DNA of 64,000 nucleotides from Acidobacteriota bacterium (GTDB lineage Bacteria > Acidobacteriota > Terriglobia > Acidiferrales > UBA7541). The stretch covers positions 1 through 64,000 of the forward strand of contig QHYZ01000054.1 of NCBI GenBank assembly GCA_003225295.1. The letters run 5' to 3'. This document shows, one piece after another, positions 9,013-16,956 of the stretch. Below the pieces are notes generated by a model. The model had not been told where the DNA came from and did no database searches. It was given only the letters and a program-made list of their open reading frames with translations. Both the position numbers and the translations under genes were made by a program. How positions within the stretch are numbered: the first letter of the stretch is position 1; the number at the start of each line of letters is the position of its first letter.

Positions 9013-9512
9013 CGGCGTCACTTGCAGTTTTCTTCGCACTGGCAGCGCTCGCAGTGATTGGCGCGGTCAGCTTGATCGTGCAAAAGCATCCGATTCATAG
9101 TGCGCTGTCGCTGATCGTGGTCATGATTGCGCTGGCGGGCCTGTACCTGCTGTTGGGCGCGGAATTTGTAGCCGCTGTACAGATCATTGTTTATGGCGGC
9201 GCGATCATGGTGTTGTTCGTGTTTGTGATCATGCTCTTGAATGCGGGTGTGGAGGAGCACACCAGCATTTCAAAGATGGCGGGAGCGCCGGGTTTGCTAC
9301 TGGTCGTGGCGCTGGCGGGGTTCGTGGCGGCGACGATTGCGCGGTCCACGGAAAGCGTTGAGACCACGCTGCAAACCGGAGAAATTGCTTCGACGCTCGG
9401 AATTTCGAACATGATTTTCAAGGATTTCGTTTATCCGTTCGAGCTGACGTCGTTCCTGATTCTCGTGGCGGTGCTCGGAGCCACGGTGCTGGCGCAGCGG
9501 GAGAAAAGCTGA
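9009..9512 (+). CDS. nuoJ: NADH-quinone oxidoreductase subunit J (cluster 1)
   Basis: A 167-residue membrane subunit with five predicted helices. The third-helix motif IIVYGGAIMVLFVFVIMLLN, which contains the pi-bulge region involved in coupling, is conserved, and the C-terminal helix SFLILVAVLGATVLAQ is typical. The ATG at 9009 overlaps the nuoH stop by 4 bp; a longer frame from 8868 runs inside nuoH and was discarded. nuoK follows after 1 bp. Confidence 0.95.
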   Translation: MTASLAVFFALAALAVIGAVSLIVQKHPIHSALSLIVVMIALAGLYLLLGAEFVAAVQIIVYGGAIMVLFVFVIMLLNAGVEEHTSISKMAGAPGLLLVVALAGFVAATIARSTESVETTLQTGEIASTLGISNMIFKDFVYPFELTSFLILVAVLGATVLAQREKS

Positions 9513-9513
9513 G

Positions 9514-9816
9514 ATGGTGCCGACAAACTATTACGTGATCCTGAGCGCGATCCTGTTCGGTCTGGGCGTGCTGGCATTTATTTTCAAGCGCAACATCATC
9601 ACCATTTTTATGTCCATCGAGCTGATGTTGAACGCCGTCAATCTGGCGTTTGTGGCTTTCAGCCAGGCGCTGGGGAAACTCGACGGGCAGGTTTTTGTGC
9701 TGTTCGTGATTGTGGTGGCGGCGGCCGAAGCGGCCGTGGGATTGGGGATCATCATTTTGATTGCGCGCAGCCGGCAAACGCTGAACGTGGAACGCGTGGA
9801 CCTGCTGAAACTCTAA
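9514..9816 (+). CDS. nuoK: NADH-quinone oxidoreductase subunit K (cluster 1)
   Basis: A 100-residue three-helix subunit of the membrane arm, related to MrpC. The hallmark SIELMLNAVNLAFVAFS carries the conserved membrane Glu in ELML, and [16 protein letters not shown] holds the second conserved Glu. Length is exactly typical. The last base of its stop codon is the first base of the nuoL start, so translation is probably coupled. Confidence 0.96.
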   Translation: MVPTNYYVILSAILFGLGVLAFIFKRNIITIFMSIELMLNAVNLAFVAFSQALGKLDGQVFVLFVIVVAAAEAAVGLGIIILIARSRQTLNVERVDLLKL

Positions 9817-11813
9817 TGCCGAAATACCTGATGCTCGAATACCTGTGGATTGTTCCGCTGCTGCCGCTGCTAGGCTCGGCCGCGAATGGAATTTTTGGCG
9901 CGAAGTGGCCGAATAGGATTGTTGACTGGGTGGCCATCGGATCGACGGGACTATCGTTTCTCGCGGCCCTTGAAGCGGTGCGCGAGTTTTTCGATTACTT
10001 CACCGAGAATCACCATCCTTTCCAGAAAGCATTCTTCACCTGGATCGCGGCGGGCAATTTCCGCGCGGGCTTTGACTTGCAGATGGACCAGCTCACGGTG
10101 GTGATGGTGCTGGTGGTGACCGGAGTGGGCTGGCTCATTCACATTTACGCGACCGGATACATGGCGCATGAGGGCGGTTACCGCCGGTTCTTTTCCTATC
10201 TCAACCTGTTCATGTTTTTCATGCTGATCCTGGTGCTGGCGGCGAATTACGTGTTGCTCTTCGTTGGCTGGGAGGGAGTGGGCCTCTCGAGTTACTTGCT
10301 TATCGGTTTTTATTTCCTGAAGAAGTCCGCTTCGGATGCGGGGAAGAAAGCGTTCATCGTCAATCGCATCGGCGACTTTGGATTCATGCTGGGGATGTTT
10401 TTGCTGTTTAAGACGTTTGGGACTCTGGATTTCGTAGCGCTTTTCGCCAAGGCGGACCCTTGGCCCGCGGATGCGATGGGACATCTTGGGACGCTCACGA
10501 TCGCTTGCCTGCTGCTTTTCACGGGCGCGTGCGGAAAATCGGCACAGTTGCCGCTGTACGTTTGGCTGCCAGACGCGATGGAAGGACCGACGCCGGTGAG
10601 CGCGCTGATTCATGCGGCGACGATGGTGACCGCGGGCGTATATGTCGTTGCGCGCTCGCACATTCTTTTTACGCACGCGCCGACGGCGATGCTGGTCGTC
10701 GCCATCGTTGGCTGCGCGACGGCGTTCTTTGCGGCGACCATCGGCTTGGTGCAGCGGGACATAAAGAAAGTTCTCGCGTACTCCACCGTAAGCCAGTTGG
10801 GCTACATGTTTCTGGCGTGCGGCGTTGGCGCTTTCTCTGCAGGTATTTTTCACCTGATGACGCATGCATTCTTCAAGGCGCTCCTTTTCCTTGCGGCCGG
10901 CAGCGTGATTCATGCCATGGGCGGCGAGCAGGACATGAACCACATGGGTGGGCTCAGCAAGAAGATTCGCCGGACGTACGTGACCATGCTGACGGCCACG
11001 CTGGCGATTGCCGGGTTTCCGCCGTTCGCGGGGTTCTTCAGCAAAGACGCCATCCTTTTGAGCGCTTTTGAGAATGAATATGGCGGCCGCACCGTGGGGT
11101 ACGCACTGTATGGGTTCGGACTGGCCACGGCGCTGCTGACGGCGTTCTACATGTTCCGCCTGATGTTCCTGACGTTTCACGGCAAGCAGCGCTACGACGA
11201 GCATCACGTTCACGTGCATGAGTCGCCGGACAACATGCTGGCGCCGCTGATGATATTGGCCCTGCTCTCGATCGTGGGCGGCTGGCTCGCCGCGCCTGCA
11301 TTCCTGCCGGGAGGAACGGACTATTTCGCAAAATTCCTGCAGCCTGTTTACGGCGGCGCGGAAGTGGCTGCCGCGGAGGCCGGTGCGCATTCGCTGGAAC
11401 TATGGCTGGCCGGCGTGGCCGTGGTGACCGCGTTTGTAGGGGCCATGGTTGCCTACTGGCTGTATCTCAAGCGACCTGAAAAGGCAGACGGGCTTGTCAA
11501 GTCCCTGAACCCCGCTTACACAACCTTGCTGAACAAGTACTACGTGGATGAACTGTACGCTGCGGTGGTGGTCAAGCCACTGCTTTGGATTTCGACCAAG
11601 GTGCTCTGGCAAGCCGCCGATGTCGCCGGAATCGACGGAACAGTGAACGGGATTGGGGAAGGCGCGACTGCTATCGGCGACGGAGTGCGGCATACGCAGT
11701 CCGGAAACACCCGTAGCTACGCGGTATGGGTGGTCGTAGGCGCGATCGCGATCATCGCGGTCATCTTCTTCTGGCCGTTCGGCGGAAAAACCGTTATCGG
11801 AATGGTGCGTTGA
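9816..11813 (+). CDS. nuoL: NADH-quinone oxidoreductase subunit L (cluster 1)
   Basis: A 665-residue antiporter-like subunit at the distal end of the membrane arm. Typical blocks are GWEGVGLSSYLLIGFYF, KKAFIVNRIGDFGFMLG, LPDAMEGPTPVSALIHAATM, KKVLAYSTVSQLGYMFLA and HLMTHAFFKALLFLAAGSV. The C-terminal 130 residues form the lateral helix and its anchor. It starts at ATG 9816 overlapping nuoK by one base, and its TGA overlaps the nuoM ATG. Its closest relative in the window is the cluster 2 nuoL at 20135-22258. Confidence 0.96.
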   Translation: MPKYLMLEYLWIVPLLPLLGSAANGIFGAKWPNRIVDWVAIGSTGLSFLAALEAVREFFDYFTENHHPFQKAFFTWIAAGNFRAGFDLQMDQLTVVMVLVVTGVGWLIHIYATGYMAHEGGYRRFFSYLNLFMFFMLILVLAANYVLLFVGWEGVGLSSYLLIGFYFLKKSASDAGKKAFIVNRIGDFGFMLGMFLLFKTFGTLDFVALFAKADPWPADAMGHLGTLTIACLLLFTGACGKSAQLPLYVWLPDAMEGPTPVSALIHAATMVTAGVYVVARSHILFTHAPTAMLVVAIVGCATAFFAATIGLVQRDIKKVLAYSTVSQLGYMFLACGVGAFSAGIFHLMTHAFFKALLFLAAGSVIHAMGGEQDMNHMGGLSKKIRRTYVTMLTATLAIAGFPPFAGFFSKDAILLSAFENEYGGRTVGYALYGFGLATALLTAFYMFRLMFLTFHGKQRYDEHHVHVHESPDNMLAPLMILALLSIVGGWLAAPAFLPGGTDYFAKFLQPVYGGAEVAAAEAGAHSLELWLAGVAVVTAFVGAMVAYWLYLKRPEKADGLVKSLNPAYTTLLNKYYVDELYAAVVVKPLLWISTKVLWQAADVAGIDGTVNGIGEGATAIGDGVRHTQSGNTRSYAVWVVVGAIAIIAVIFFWPFGGKTVIGMVR

Positions 11814-13417
11814 TGTTGCCCGGCGGACATTTGCTTTCCGTGCTGATCTTCTTCCCTGCCGTGGGGGCGCTGGCGCTCTTGCTGCTGCGCGGTGACGATC
11901 ATAAGTTCATTCGTATCATTGCGCTGATCGTTTCCCTGGCGGAATTTCTGTTCTCGCTACTGATGATCCGAGCGGTGCCCGTCGGCGCAACCGGGTATCA
12001 CCTGGAGGAATACGCCAAGTGGATCGACCAGCCGCCGATCCATTACCACCTAGGCGTTGACGGAATCAGTTTGTTCCTGGTGATCCTGACGACGTTTCTC
12101 ACCCCGATTTCCATCCTAGCGTCGTGGCAGAGCATCGAGCACCGCGTCAAGGAATTTTTCGTGATGCTGCTGATGCTGGAGCTTGGCGTCGTGGGCGTGT
12201 TCCTCTCGCTGGACCTTTTCCTCTTCTTCCTTTTCTGGGAAGTGATGCTGATTCCCATGGCGTTCCTGATCGGTATTTGGGGACACGAGCGCCGCGTGTA
12301 CGCGGCGGTGAAGTTCGTGCTGTACACGATGGCGGGCTCAATTCTGATGCTGGTCGGAATTATTTGGCTGTATAACGCCACGGGGACGTTTGATCTGCCG
12401 ACGGTTGAGGCGCTGTTGCACACCCCTCTGTCCCAAGGCGGCCTTGAGCTTGCGCCCAGAACGGAGATGCTCCTCTTCCTGGCGTTCTTTCTGGCATTTG
12501 CGATCAAGGTGCCGCTCTTCCCGCTGCACACCTGGCTGCCGGATGCGCACGTGGAAGCGCCCACGGCTGGTTCAGTGATGCTGGCGGGCGTGCTGCTGAA
12601 AATGGGCACGTACGGAATGATCCGCTTCTGCCTGCCGCTCTTCCCGGAGGCTTCACGCCGGGCCGCGGGCTGGGTGGCCGTGCTGGCCATCATCGGGATC
12701 ATTTACGGCGCGCTGGTGGCAATGGTGCAGCCGAACCTGAAGAAGCTGGTCGCGTACTCGTCAGTCAGCCACCTGGGCTTCGTGGTGCTGGGAATTTTTG
12801 CATTTCATAACATTTCCATGCAGGGCGCGGTTTACCAGATGCTAGCGCACGGGATTTCGACGGGCGCGCTTTTCTTGCTTGTGGGCATGCTACACGACCG
12901 GCGGCACACCTTTGAAATCAGCGAGTACGGCGGTCTGGCCACGCCGATGCCGAAGCTGGCGGCATTCTTTCTGTTTGTCGCCCTGTCGTCGCTGGGCTTG
13001 CCGATGCTCAATGGTTTCGTTGGTGAATACCTGGTCCTGCTGGGCACCTATCAGCGGCACTGGGGCTGGGCTTCGTGGGCCGCGCTCGGCGTGATCCTCT
13101 CCGCCTGCTACCTGCTGTGGTCGTATCAGCGGGTGTTTTTCGGAGAAATCACGCGGGAGAAAAACCGCACGCTCCCCGACGTCTCCGCGCGCGAGAAGTG
13201 GATTCTGGCGACCATGGCGATCGTCACACTGTGGATGGGCGTGGGCTCAACGTTTATCACCGCCCGGACGGCCGCAGCCGCGCAATCCGTGATTGATGAG
13301 GTCGAACCACAGCGGCCGTATGAGGCTGCCACACCGGACAGCGCCACGCCGCAGGCGAAGCTGGATTCCTCGGGCGCGGCAAAGGCCATCTCAAGTGAAA
13401 GGCTGGGAATCCGGTAA
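11813..13417 (+). CDS. nuoM: NADH-quinone oxidoreductase subunit M (cluster 1)
   Basis: A 534-residue antiporter-like proton-pumping subunit. Motifs include YHLGVDGISLFLVILTTFL, FFLFWEVMLIPMAFLIGIWG (conserved Glu in the broken-helix region), PLHTWLPDAHVEAPTAGSVM and KKLVAYSSVSHLGFV. The ATG at 11813 overlaps the nuoL TGA; an upstream frame extension to 11726 lies inside nuoL and is not NuoM-like. The C-terminal 40 residues after the last helix are polar and poorly conserved. nuoN starts at the next base after the stop. Confidence 0.95.
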   Translation: MLPGGHLLSVLIFFPAVGALALLLLRGDDHKFIRIIALIVSLAEFLFSLLMIRAVPVGATGYHLEEYAKWIDQPPIHYHLGVDGISLFLVILTTFLTPISILASWQSIEHRVKEFFVMLLMLELGVVGVFLSLDLFLFFLFWEVMLIPMAFLIGIWGHERRVYAAVKFVLYTMAGSILMLVGIIWLYNATGTFDLPTVEALLHTPLSQGGLELAPRTEMLLFLAFFLAFAIKVPLFPLHTWLPDAHVEAPTAGSVMLAGVLLKMGTYGMIRFCLPLFPEASRRAAGWVAVLAIIGIIYGALVAMVQPNLKKLVAYSSVSHLGFVVLGIFAFHNISMQGAVYQMLAHGISTGALFLLVGMLHDRRHTFEISEYGGLATPMPKLAAFFLFVALSSLGLPMLNGFVGEYLVLLGTYQRHWGWASWAALGVILSACYLLWSYQRVFFGEITREKNRTLPDVSAREKWILATMAIVTLWMGVGSTFITARTAAAAQSVIDEVEPQRPYEAATPDSATPQAKLDSSGAAKAISSERLGIR

Positions 13418-14884
13418 ATGCTTCCCCGCGCCATCGACATTTATCGCGTGCTTCCGGAATTGGTGTGGTGCGGCTTCGGCGTGCTAGTAGTGCTGATGCA
13501 GCCGTTCGTGCGCAACCGCCATTTTTTTACGTTTCTCGCGTTGATCGGGACCCTGGCGGGAACAGCCGCATCCGTCTCCGCGGCAATGCGTGCAGGGCCG
13601 GGCTTCGACGGGCTGGTGCAGTCCGATTCGTTCAGTTTCTTCTTCCGGCTGCTGGTGGGCACTGTGGCGTTTCTGGTGGTGCTGGCGGCCGGGCCTTATC
13701 TGGAGCGAGAACGCCTTCCCTTTGCAGAGTTTTACGCGCTGCTGCTGTTTGCCACGGCGGGCATGGGTGTGCTTGCTTCGGCGCAAGAGCTGCTCACGGC
13801 GTTCATTGGCCTGGAGATGAGTTCGATCTCCAGCTACATCCTGGCGGGATACCGCCGCGATTCGCTGAAGTCCACTGAATCGGCTATGAAGTATTTCCTG
13901 CTGGGCTCGTTCGCGACGGCGTTCTTCCTTTACGGGATTGCCCTGGTGTATGGCTCGAGCGGTACGACGATGCTGACCAAGATGGGTTCCGAGGAACTTT
14001 TCCACAGCAAGCTCTTCGAGCTTGGGCTCGCCCTGATCCTGGTCGGGCTGGGCTTCAAGGTGGCTGCGGCACCGTTCCAGGTGTGGACCCCGGACGTTTA
14101 CGAAGGCGCGCCAACGCCGGTTACGGCGCTTTTTTCTGCGGGACCGAAAGCCGCTGCGTTTGCCTTGTTGCTGCGCATCTTTGCGACCGTTCCTGCCGCC
14201 ACGCACTTCTGGTTCTGGGCTTTCTGGGGGCTCGCGGCGCTTACTATGTTCGCCGGGAATCTGGGCGCGCTGGTGCAGACGAACGTCAAGCGGCTCCTGG
14301 CGTACAGTTCCATTGCGCACGCCGGCTATATTCTGGTGGCTTTTGCGGCCGTTACATCCATGGCACGCGATGGATCCGCGGAAGCAGCGCCCGCTTACGC
14401 TGCGGTACTTTTTTATCTGCTCAGCTACGCGCTCGTGAAGCTTGGAGCGTTCACCATCGTTTCGCAGCTGGGTGGAACCGGTGAAAAGAATCTGTCGCTG
14501 GACGACTACGCGGGACTCTCCGAGCGGCAGCCGTTCGTGGCGGCGGCGCTGAGCGTCTACCTGCTTTCGCTCCTTGGGCTGCCGGTTACCGCGGGTTTCT
14601 TCGGGAAGTTCTACATCTTCAAGGCGGCAGTGAACTCGCACTTGCTGTGGCTGGCGGTGTTGATGGCGGTTAACAGCGTGATCGGGGCCTACTACTACCT
14701 GCGCGTCATCGTAATGATGTACATGCGCGAGTCAAGTGCCGAGGCGAAGTCCGCAGCTCCGGTAGGATTCCCGCTTACCGTGAATTTTGTTCTGGCCTTC
14801 ACAGTGGTGGGCACGCTGTACTTCGGACTGTTTCCCAACCGGGTGCTGAACTTCATTCTCCAGCCAGCGCTTTTCGGGCGCTGA
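13418..14884 (+). CDS. nuoN: NADH-quinone oxidoreductase subunit N (cluster 1)
   Basis: A 488-residue antiporter-like subunit, the last gene of cluster 1. Characteristic blocks are FIGLEMSSISSYILAGYRR, ESAMKYFLLGSFATAFFLYG, PFQVWTPDVYEGAPTPVTA and VKRLLAYSSIAHAGYILVA. It begins directly after the nuoM stop without a spacer. A hairpin at 14991-15023 lies between it and convergent atpE. It is some 40 residues shorter than its cluster 2 counterpart, mainly in a loop near residues 175-190. Confidence 0.95.
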   Translation: MLPRAIDIYRVLPELVWCGFGVLVVLMQPFVRNRHFFTFLALIGTLAGTAASVSAAMRAGPGFDGLVQSDSFSFFFRLLVGTVAFLVVLAAGPYLERERLPFAEFYALLLFATAGMGVLASAQELLTAFIGLEMSSISSYILAGYRRDSLKSTESAMKYFLLGSFATAFFLYGIALVYGSSGTTMLTKMGSEELFHSKLFELGLALILVGLGFKVAAAPFQVWTPDVYEGAPTPVTALFSAGPKAAAFALLLRIFATVPAATHFWFWAFWGLAALTMFAGNLGALVQTNVKRLLAYSSIAHAGYILVAFAAVTSMARDGSAEAAPAYAAVLFYLLSYALVKLGAFTIVSQLGGTGEKNLSLDDYAGLSERQPFVAAALSVYLLSLLGLPVTAGFFGKFYIFKAAVNSHLLWLAVLMAVNSVIGAYYYLRVIVMMYMRESSAEAKSAAPVGFPLTVNFVLAFTVVGTLYFGLFPNRVLNFILQPALFGR

Positions 14885-14990
14885 TATCGCGTTTCCAAGA
14901 AAGAAGGGCAAACTGATCCTTCGACTCTCCCTCAGGATCAAAGTCCGCCTGTAGATTGGATGCCACCCAGGTGAATCGGACTGCACAAGA

Positions 14991-15023
14991 AAACGGCCCG
15001 GAGGCTTGCGCATCGGGCCGTTT
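14991..15023 (-). terminator. Hairpin terminator between the convergent nuo/atp operons
   Basis: A perfect 10-bp inverted repeat (AAACGGCCCG and its complement, with a 13-base loop) lies 21 bp past the atpE stop. On the minus strand the stem is followed by a short T-rich tract (TTTTCTT), as expected for an intrinsic terminator of the nuo2-atp operon. It may also stop transcription of cluster 1 from the plus side, where a weaker T tract follows. Confidence 0.75.
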
Positions 15024-15043
15024 GGAAAACCTTTTCGCTGGCC

Positions 15044-15355
15044 TTAGATCTTCACGAAGATGATCACCAGCGTGAAGAGCGCTAGCGTCTCGACGAATAC
15101 CAGACCGAGAATCATGGCCGCGCGAATTGCCGCTGCTGCTCCGGGGTTGCGGGCCATGCCTTCGCAAGCCGCTGAAGCGATCCGGCCCTGCCCCAACGCG
15201 CCGCCAAAAGCCGCCAGAGCCATACCGAAGCCCGCTGCAATGGCCATCAGGCCTTTGCCTCCGGCTGCCGCGCCTGCGGAGTCCTGCGCGAACGCGGACG
15301 GAGCAATCAACATCGCCGCCGCCAGCGCTACCAACACCATCGTCGCCTTCTTCAT
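15044..15355 (-). CDS. atpE: FO ATP synthase subunit c with N-terminal leader
   Basis: A 103-residue proteolipid that forms the rotating c-ring. It starts at ATG 15355 behind a strong AAGGAGGA site. Residues 1-23 (MKKATMVLVA... ending AFAQ) look like a signal peptide with a likely cut after AFA, unlike most bacterial c-subunits. The mature hairpin follows: helix 1 with GALGQGRIASAACEG, the polar loop ARNPGA, and helix 2 with the ion-binding Glu89 in FVETLALF. Gln56 in helix 1 and Thr90 next to Glu89 correspond to positions that bind sodium in Na-type rings. It is the last gene of the run; no atpF or F1 genes follow. Confidence 0.95.
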   Translation of the reverse strand: MKKATMVLVALAAAMLIAPSAFAQDSAGAAAGGKGLMAIAAGFGMALAAFGGALGQGRIASAACEGMARNPGAAAAIRAAMILGLVFVETLALFTLVIIFVKI

Positions 15356-15464
15356 CACGTCCTCCTTATGAATCGCCGCCAGGAGGTGGTTCCCGGACAC
15401 CGTGCAGCCGGGCTCACACTGGAACGGCTCAACAGACTTGGCCCAGGAAACGTAAGCAAAACGT

Positions 15465-16280
15465 CTAGTGTTCCTCCCCCGTCGCGATGCCCAGGTACAC
15501 TGACGGGAGCACCGTAAATATATAGGTCTGAATGATAGCGACAAAAATATGCAGACCGATAAACAGGAGAGGGATAAGGGCAGGAAAAACTGCCAGCACT
15601 ATTCCGAGAACCGGTGTCTTGTTCCATCCCCAAAGCACGGGGGCGAGGAGCAGGCTCAAAAAGATCGAGTACAGCAGATCGCTCGCAAAAATATTAGCCC
15701 ATAGACGTACCGTCAGTGAGAGCACGCGGGCGCAGGTACTGATGATCTCAACGGGAAAAATCAGCGGGGAAAGCAGCGGGACAGGCCCGGCGAAATGTTT
15801 AAGGTAGGCGATATTGCCGTGATGTCGGATTCCCTGCCAGTTGAAATAGAGAAAGGTAAGCATCGCGCAAGCCAGAGGGACACTAACCTTTGCGGTCGGC
15901 GCCGCAAAAAGCGGGAAAACGCTAAAAAGATTGGCCAACAGAATGAATACGGAAATCGAGCCAACCCAGGGCACGTGTTTCAACCCCTGGTGCCCTACGT
16001 TTTCTTCCAGCAAATCTTTAATTCCGAATCCAAGAGGGTTGGTAAGCAACAATTCCGCGATCTGTTGAAAGCCGCCAGGGTGCTCCACGGAAAGCCGCGA
16101 ACGAACGAAAAGCGCCAATAGCGTGCCAATGATCAACACCAGGAAGCCCATCACCACGTGCTCCGGGATGGGCAAGTCTGGATTTTCCGGGCTGATGTGG
16201 AGCGCCGAGAGCAGCGCCAAGGCAAATCGCCCGAAGTAGTGATTCACCAACTCCGTGAGTCCGGTAACGTGTTCAACCAT
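15465..16280 (-). CDS. atpB: FO ATP synthase subunit a
   Basis: A 271-residue membrane stator subunit providing the two ion half-channels against the c-ring. The essential Arg is visible at residue 192 in SLTVRLWANIF; the following Asn is preceded by Ala rather than the usual Gly. Five to six hydrophobic helices are predicted, and the last carries FIGLHIFVAIIQTYIFTVL, typical of subunit a. It starts 3 bp after atpI and is followed by a 109-bp spacer before atpE. It serves the same enzyme as atpE; F1 and subunit b must be encoded outside this window. Confidence 0.95.
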   Translation of the reverse strand: MVEHVTGLTELVNHYFGRFALALLSALHISPENPDLPIPEHVVMGFLVLIIGTLLALFVRSRLSVEHPGGFQQIAELLLTNPLGFGIKDLLEENVGHQGLKHVPWVGSISVFILLANLFSVFPLFAAPTAKVSVPLACAMLTFLYFNWQGIRHHGNIAYLKHFAGPVPLLSPLIFPVEIISTCARVLSLTVRLWANIFASDLLYSIFLSLLLAPVLWGWNKTPVLGIVLAVFPALIPLLFIGLHIFVAIIQTYIFTVLPSVYLGIATGEEH

Positions 16281-16283
16281 TCT

Positions 16284-16700
16284 TCAGTCCGCCGGATCGA
16301 AGATTTCGTACACACTCGCCACCACGGTTGCGGCTCCTAGGGCACACAAACCCACGACCATGCTCACCAGGGGAACTCTGAGGTATTCAAAAATAACATA
16401 CACGGCGAGGGCTATCAACCCGTAGCGAAAGAGCATGCCAAAGTAGCTGGCTATCGGAACCATGGGTTTCTCTTTTTCGGCTTGTGCGGTGGAGGCCAGC
16501 ACCAAAGCGTCCAAGCCCCGCCTGAGCCAGCGAAAATTCAGCCAGCCCAGCGCAGCACCGATCCCCAGGCCCGCACCCCACAAACGGTCGCGCAGCAGCG
16601 CCACCAATAGACCTGCGAGCAATCCAATCAGGAGGGTTAGCCAAGAAATGCGCCGTTCGGTCATCGCAGCGGGCGGAGAATCAGCTGCGTTTGACGCCAT
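16284..16700 (-). CDS. atpI: ATP synthase subunit I (AtpI-like membrane protein)
   Basis: A 138-residue protein with four predicted membrane segments (about residues 18-35, 40-58, 83-103 and 108-130). Position and topology match the ATP synthase I family, non-structural proteins that assist c-ring assembly or Mg uptake. I chose ATG 16700, which overlaps the end of atpZ by 20 bp; an ATG 12 codons further in is an alternative. A frame extending to 16925 is an antisense-like extension over atpZ and was rejected. Assignment rests on topology and the directly adjacent atpB (3 bp). Confidence 0.75.
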   Translation of the reverse strand: MASNAADSPPAAMTERRISWLTLLIGLLAGLLVALLRDRLWGAGLGIGAALGWLNFRWLRRGLDALVLASTAQAEKEKPMVPIASYFGMLFRYGLIALAVYVIFEYLRVPLVSMVVGLCALGAATVVASVYEIFDPAD

Positions 16701-16956
16701 CGCCGCTTCCCGCAAGCCGCCGGAGAACGTCGCGCACACCGGCATAAAAACCAAGGCCGCCAAGCACGAGCAAGAAGACCGGCTTGGTATGGAGCCAGTG
16801 GTCGAGAAAATAACCGAAAAGCCCGCCCACGACAACGGCCGCCACGAGCACGAAGGGCAATTCCATGGCGATGGCAGCCTGGTTGGAGACGTCTTTGGCT
16901 TTCTCCACCACCGTCGAAGGTGCATCGGAATTTTCGGGCTTATTGTCCGAAGGCAT
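16681..16956 (-). CDS. atpZ: AtpZ/AtpI-family FO-associated protein
   Basis: A 91-residue protein with a charged N-terminus of about 30 residues and two transmembrane helices (around 34-51 and 57-72). The motif GGLFGYFLDHWLHTKPVFLL followed by LGGLGFYAGVRDVLRR is typical of AtpZ, also called gene 1 or AtpQ, found at the start of many atp operons. It probably acts in ion supply or assembly of FO. It starts at ATG 16956, overlapping the last 17 bp of nuoN2, so FO expression is physically coupled to the complex I operon. Confidence 0.8.
   Translation of the reverse strand: MPSDNKPENSDAPSTVVEKAKDVSNQAAIAMELPFVLVAAVVVGGLFGYFLDHWLHTKPVFLLVLGGLGFYAGVRDVLRRLAGSGDGVKRS

Noticed and set aside
9951-11390. 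Long open frame (479 codons) on the minus strand
   Set aside because: It lies antisense to nuoL, is rich in Arg, His and Gln as expected for a GC-rich shadow frame, and matches no family.
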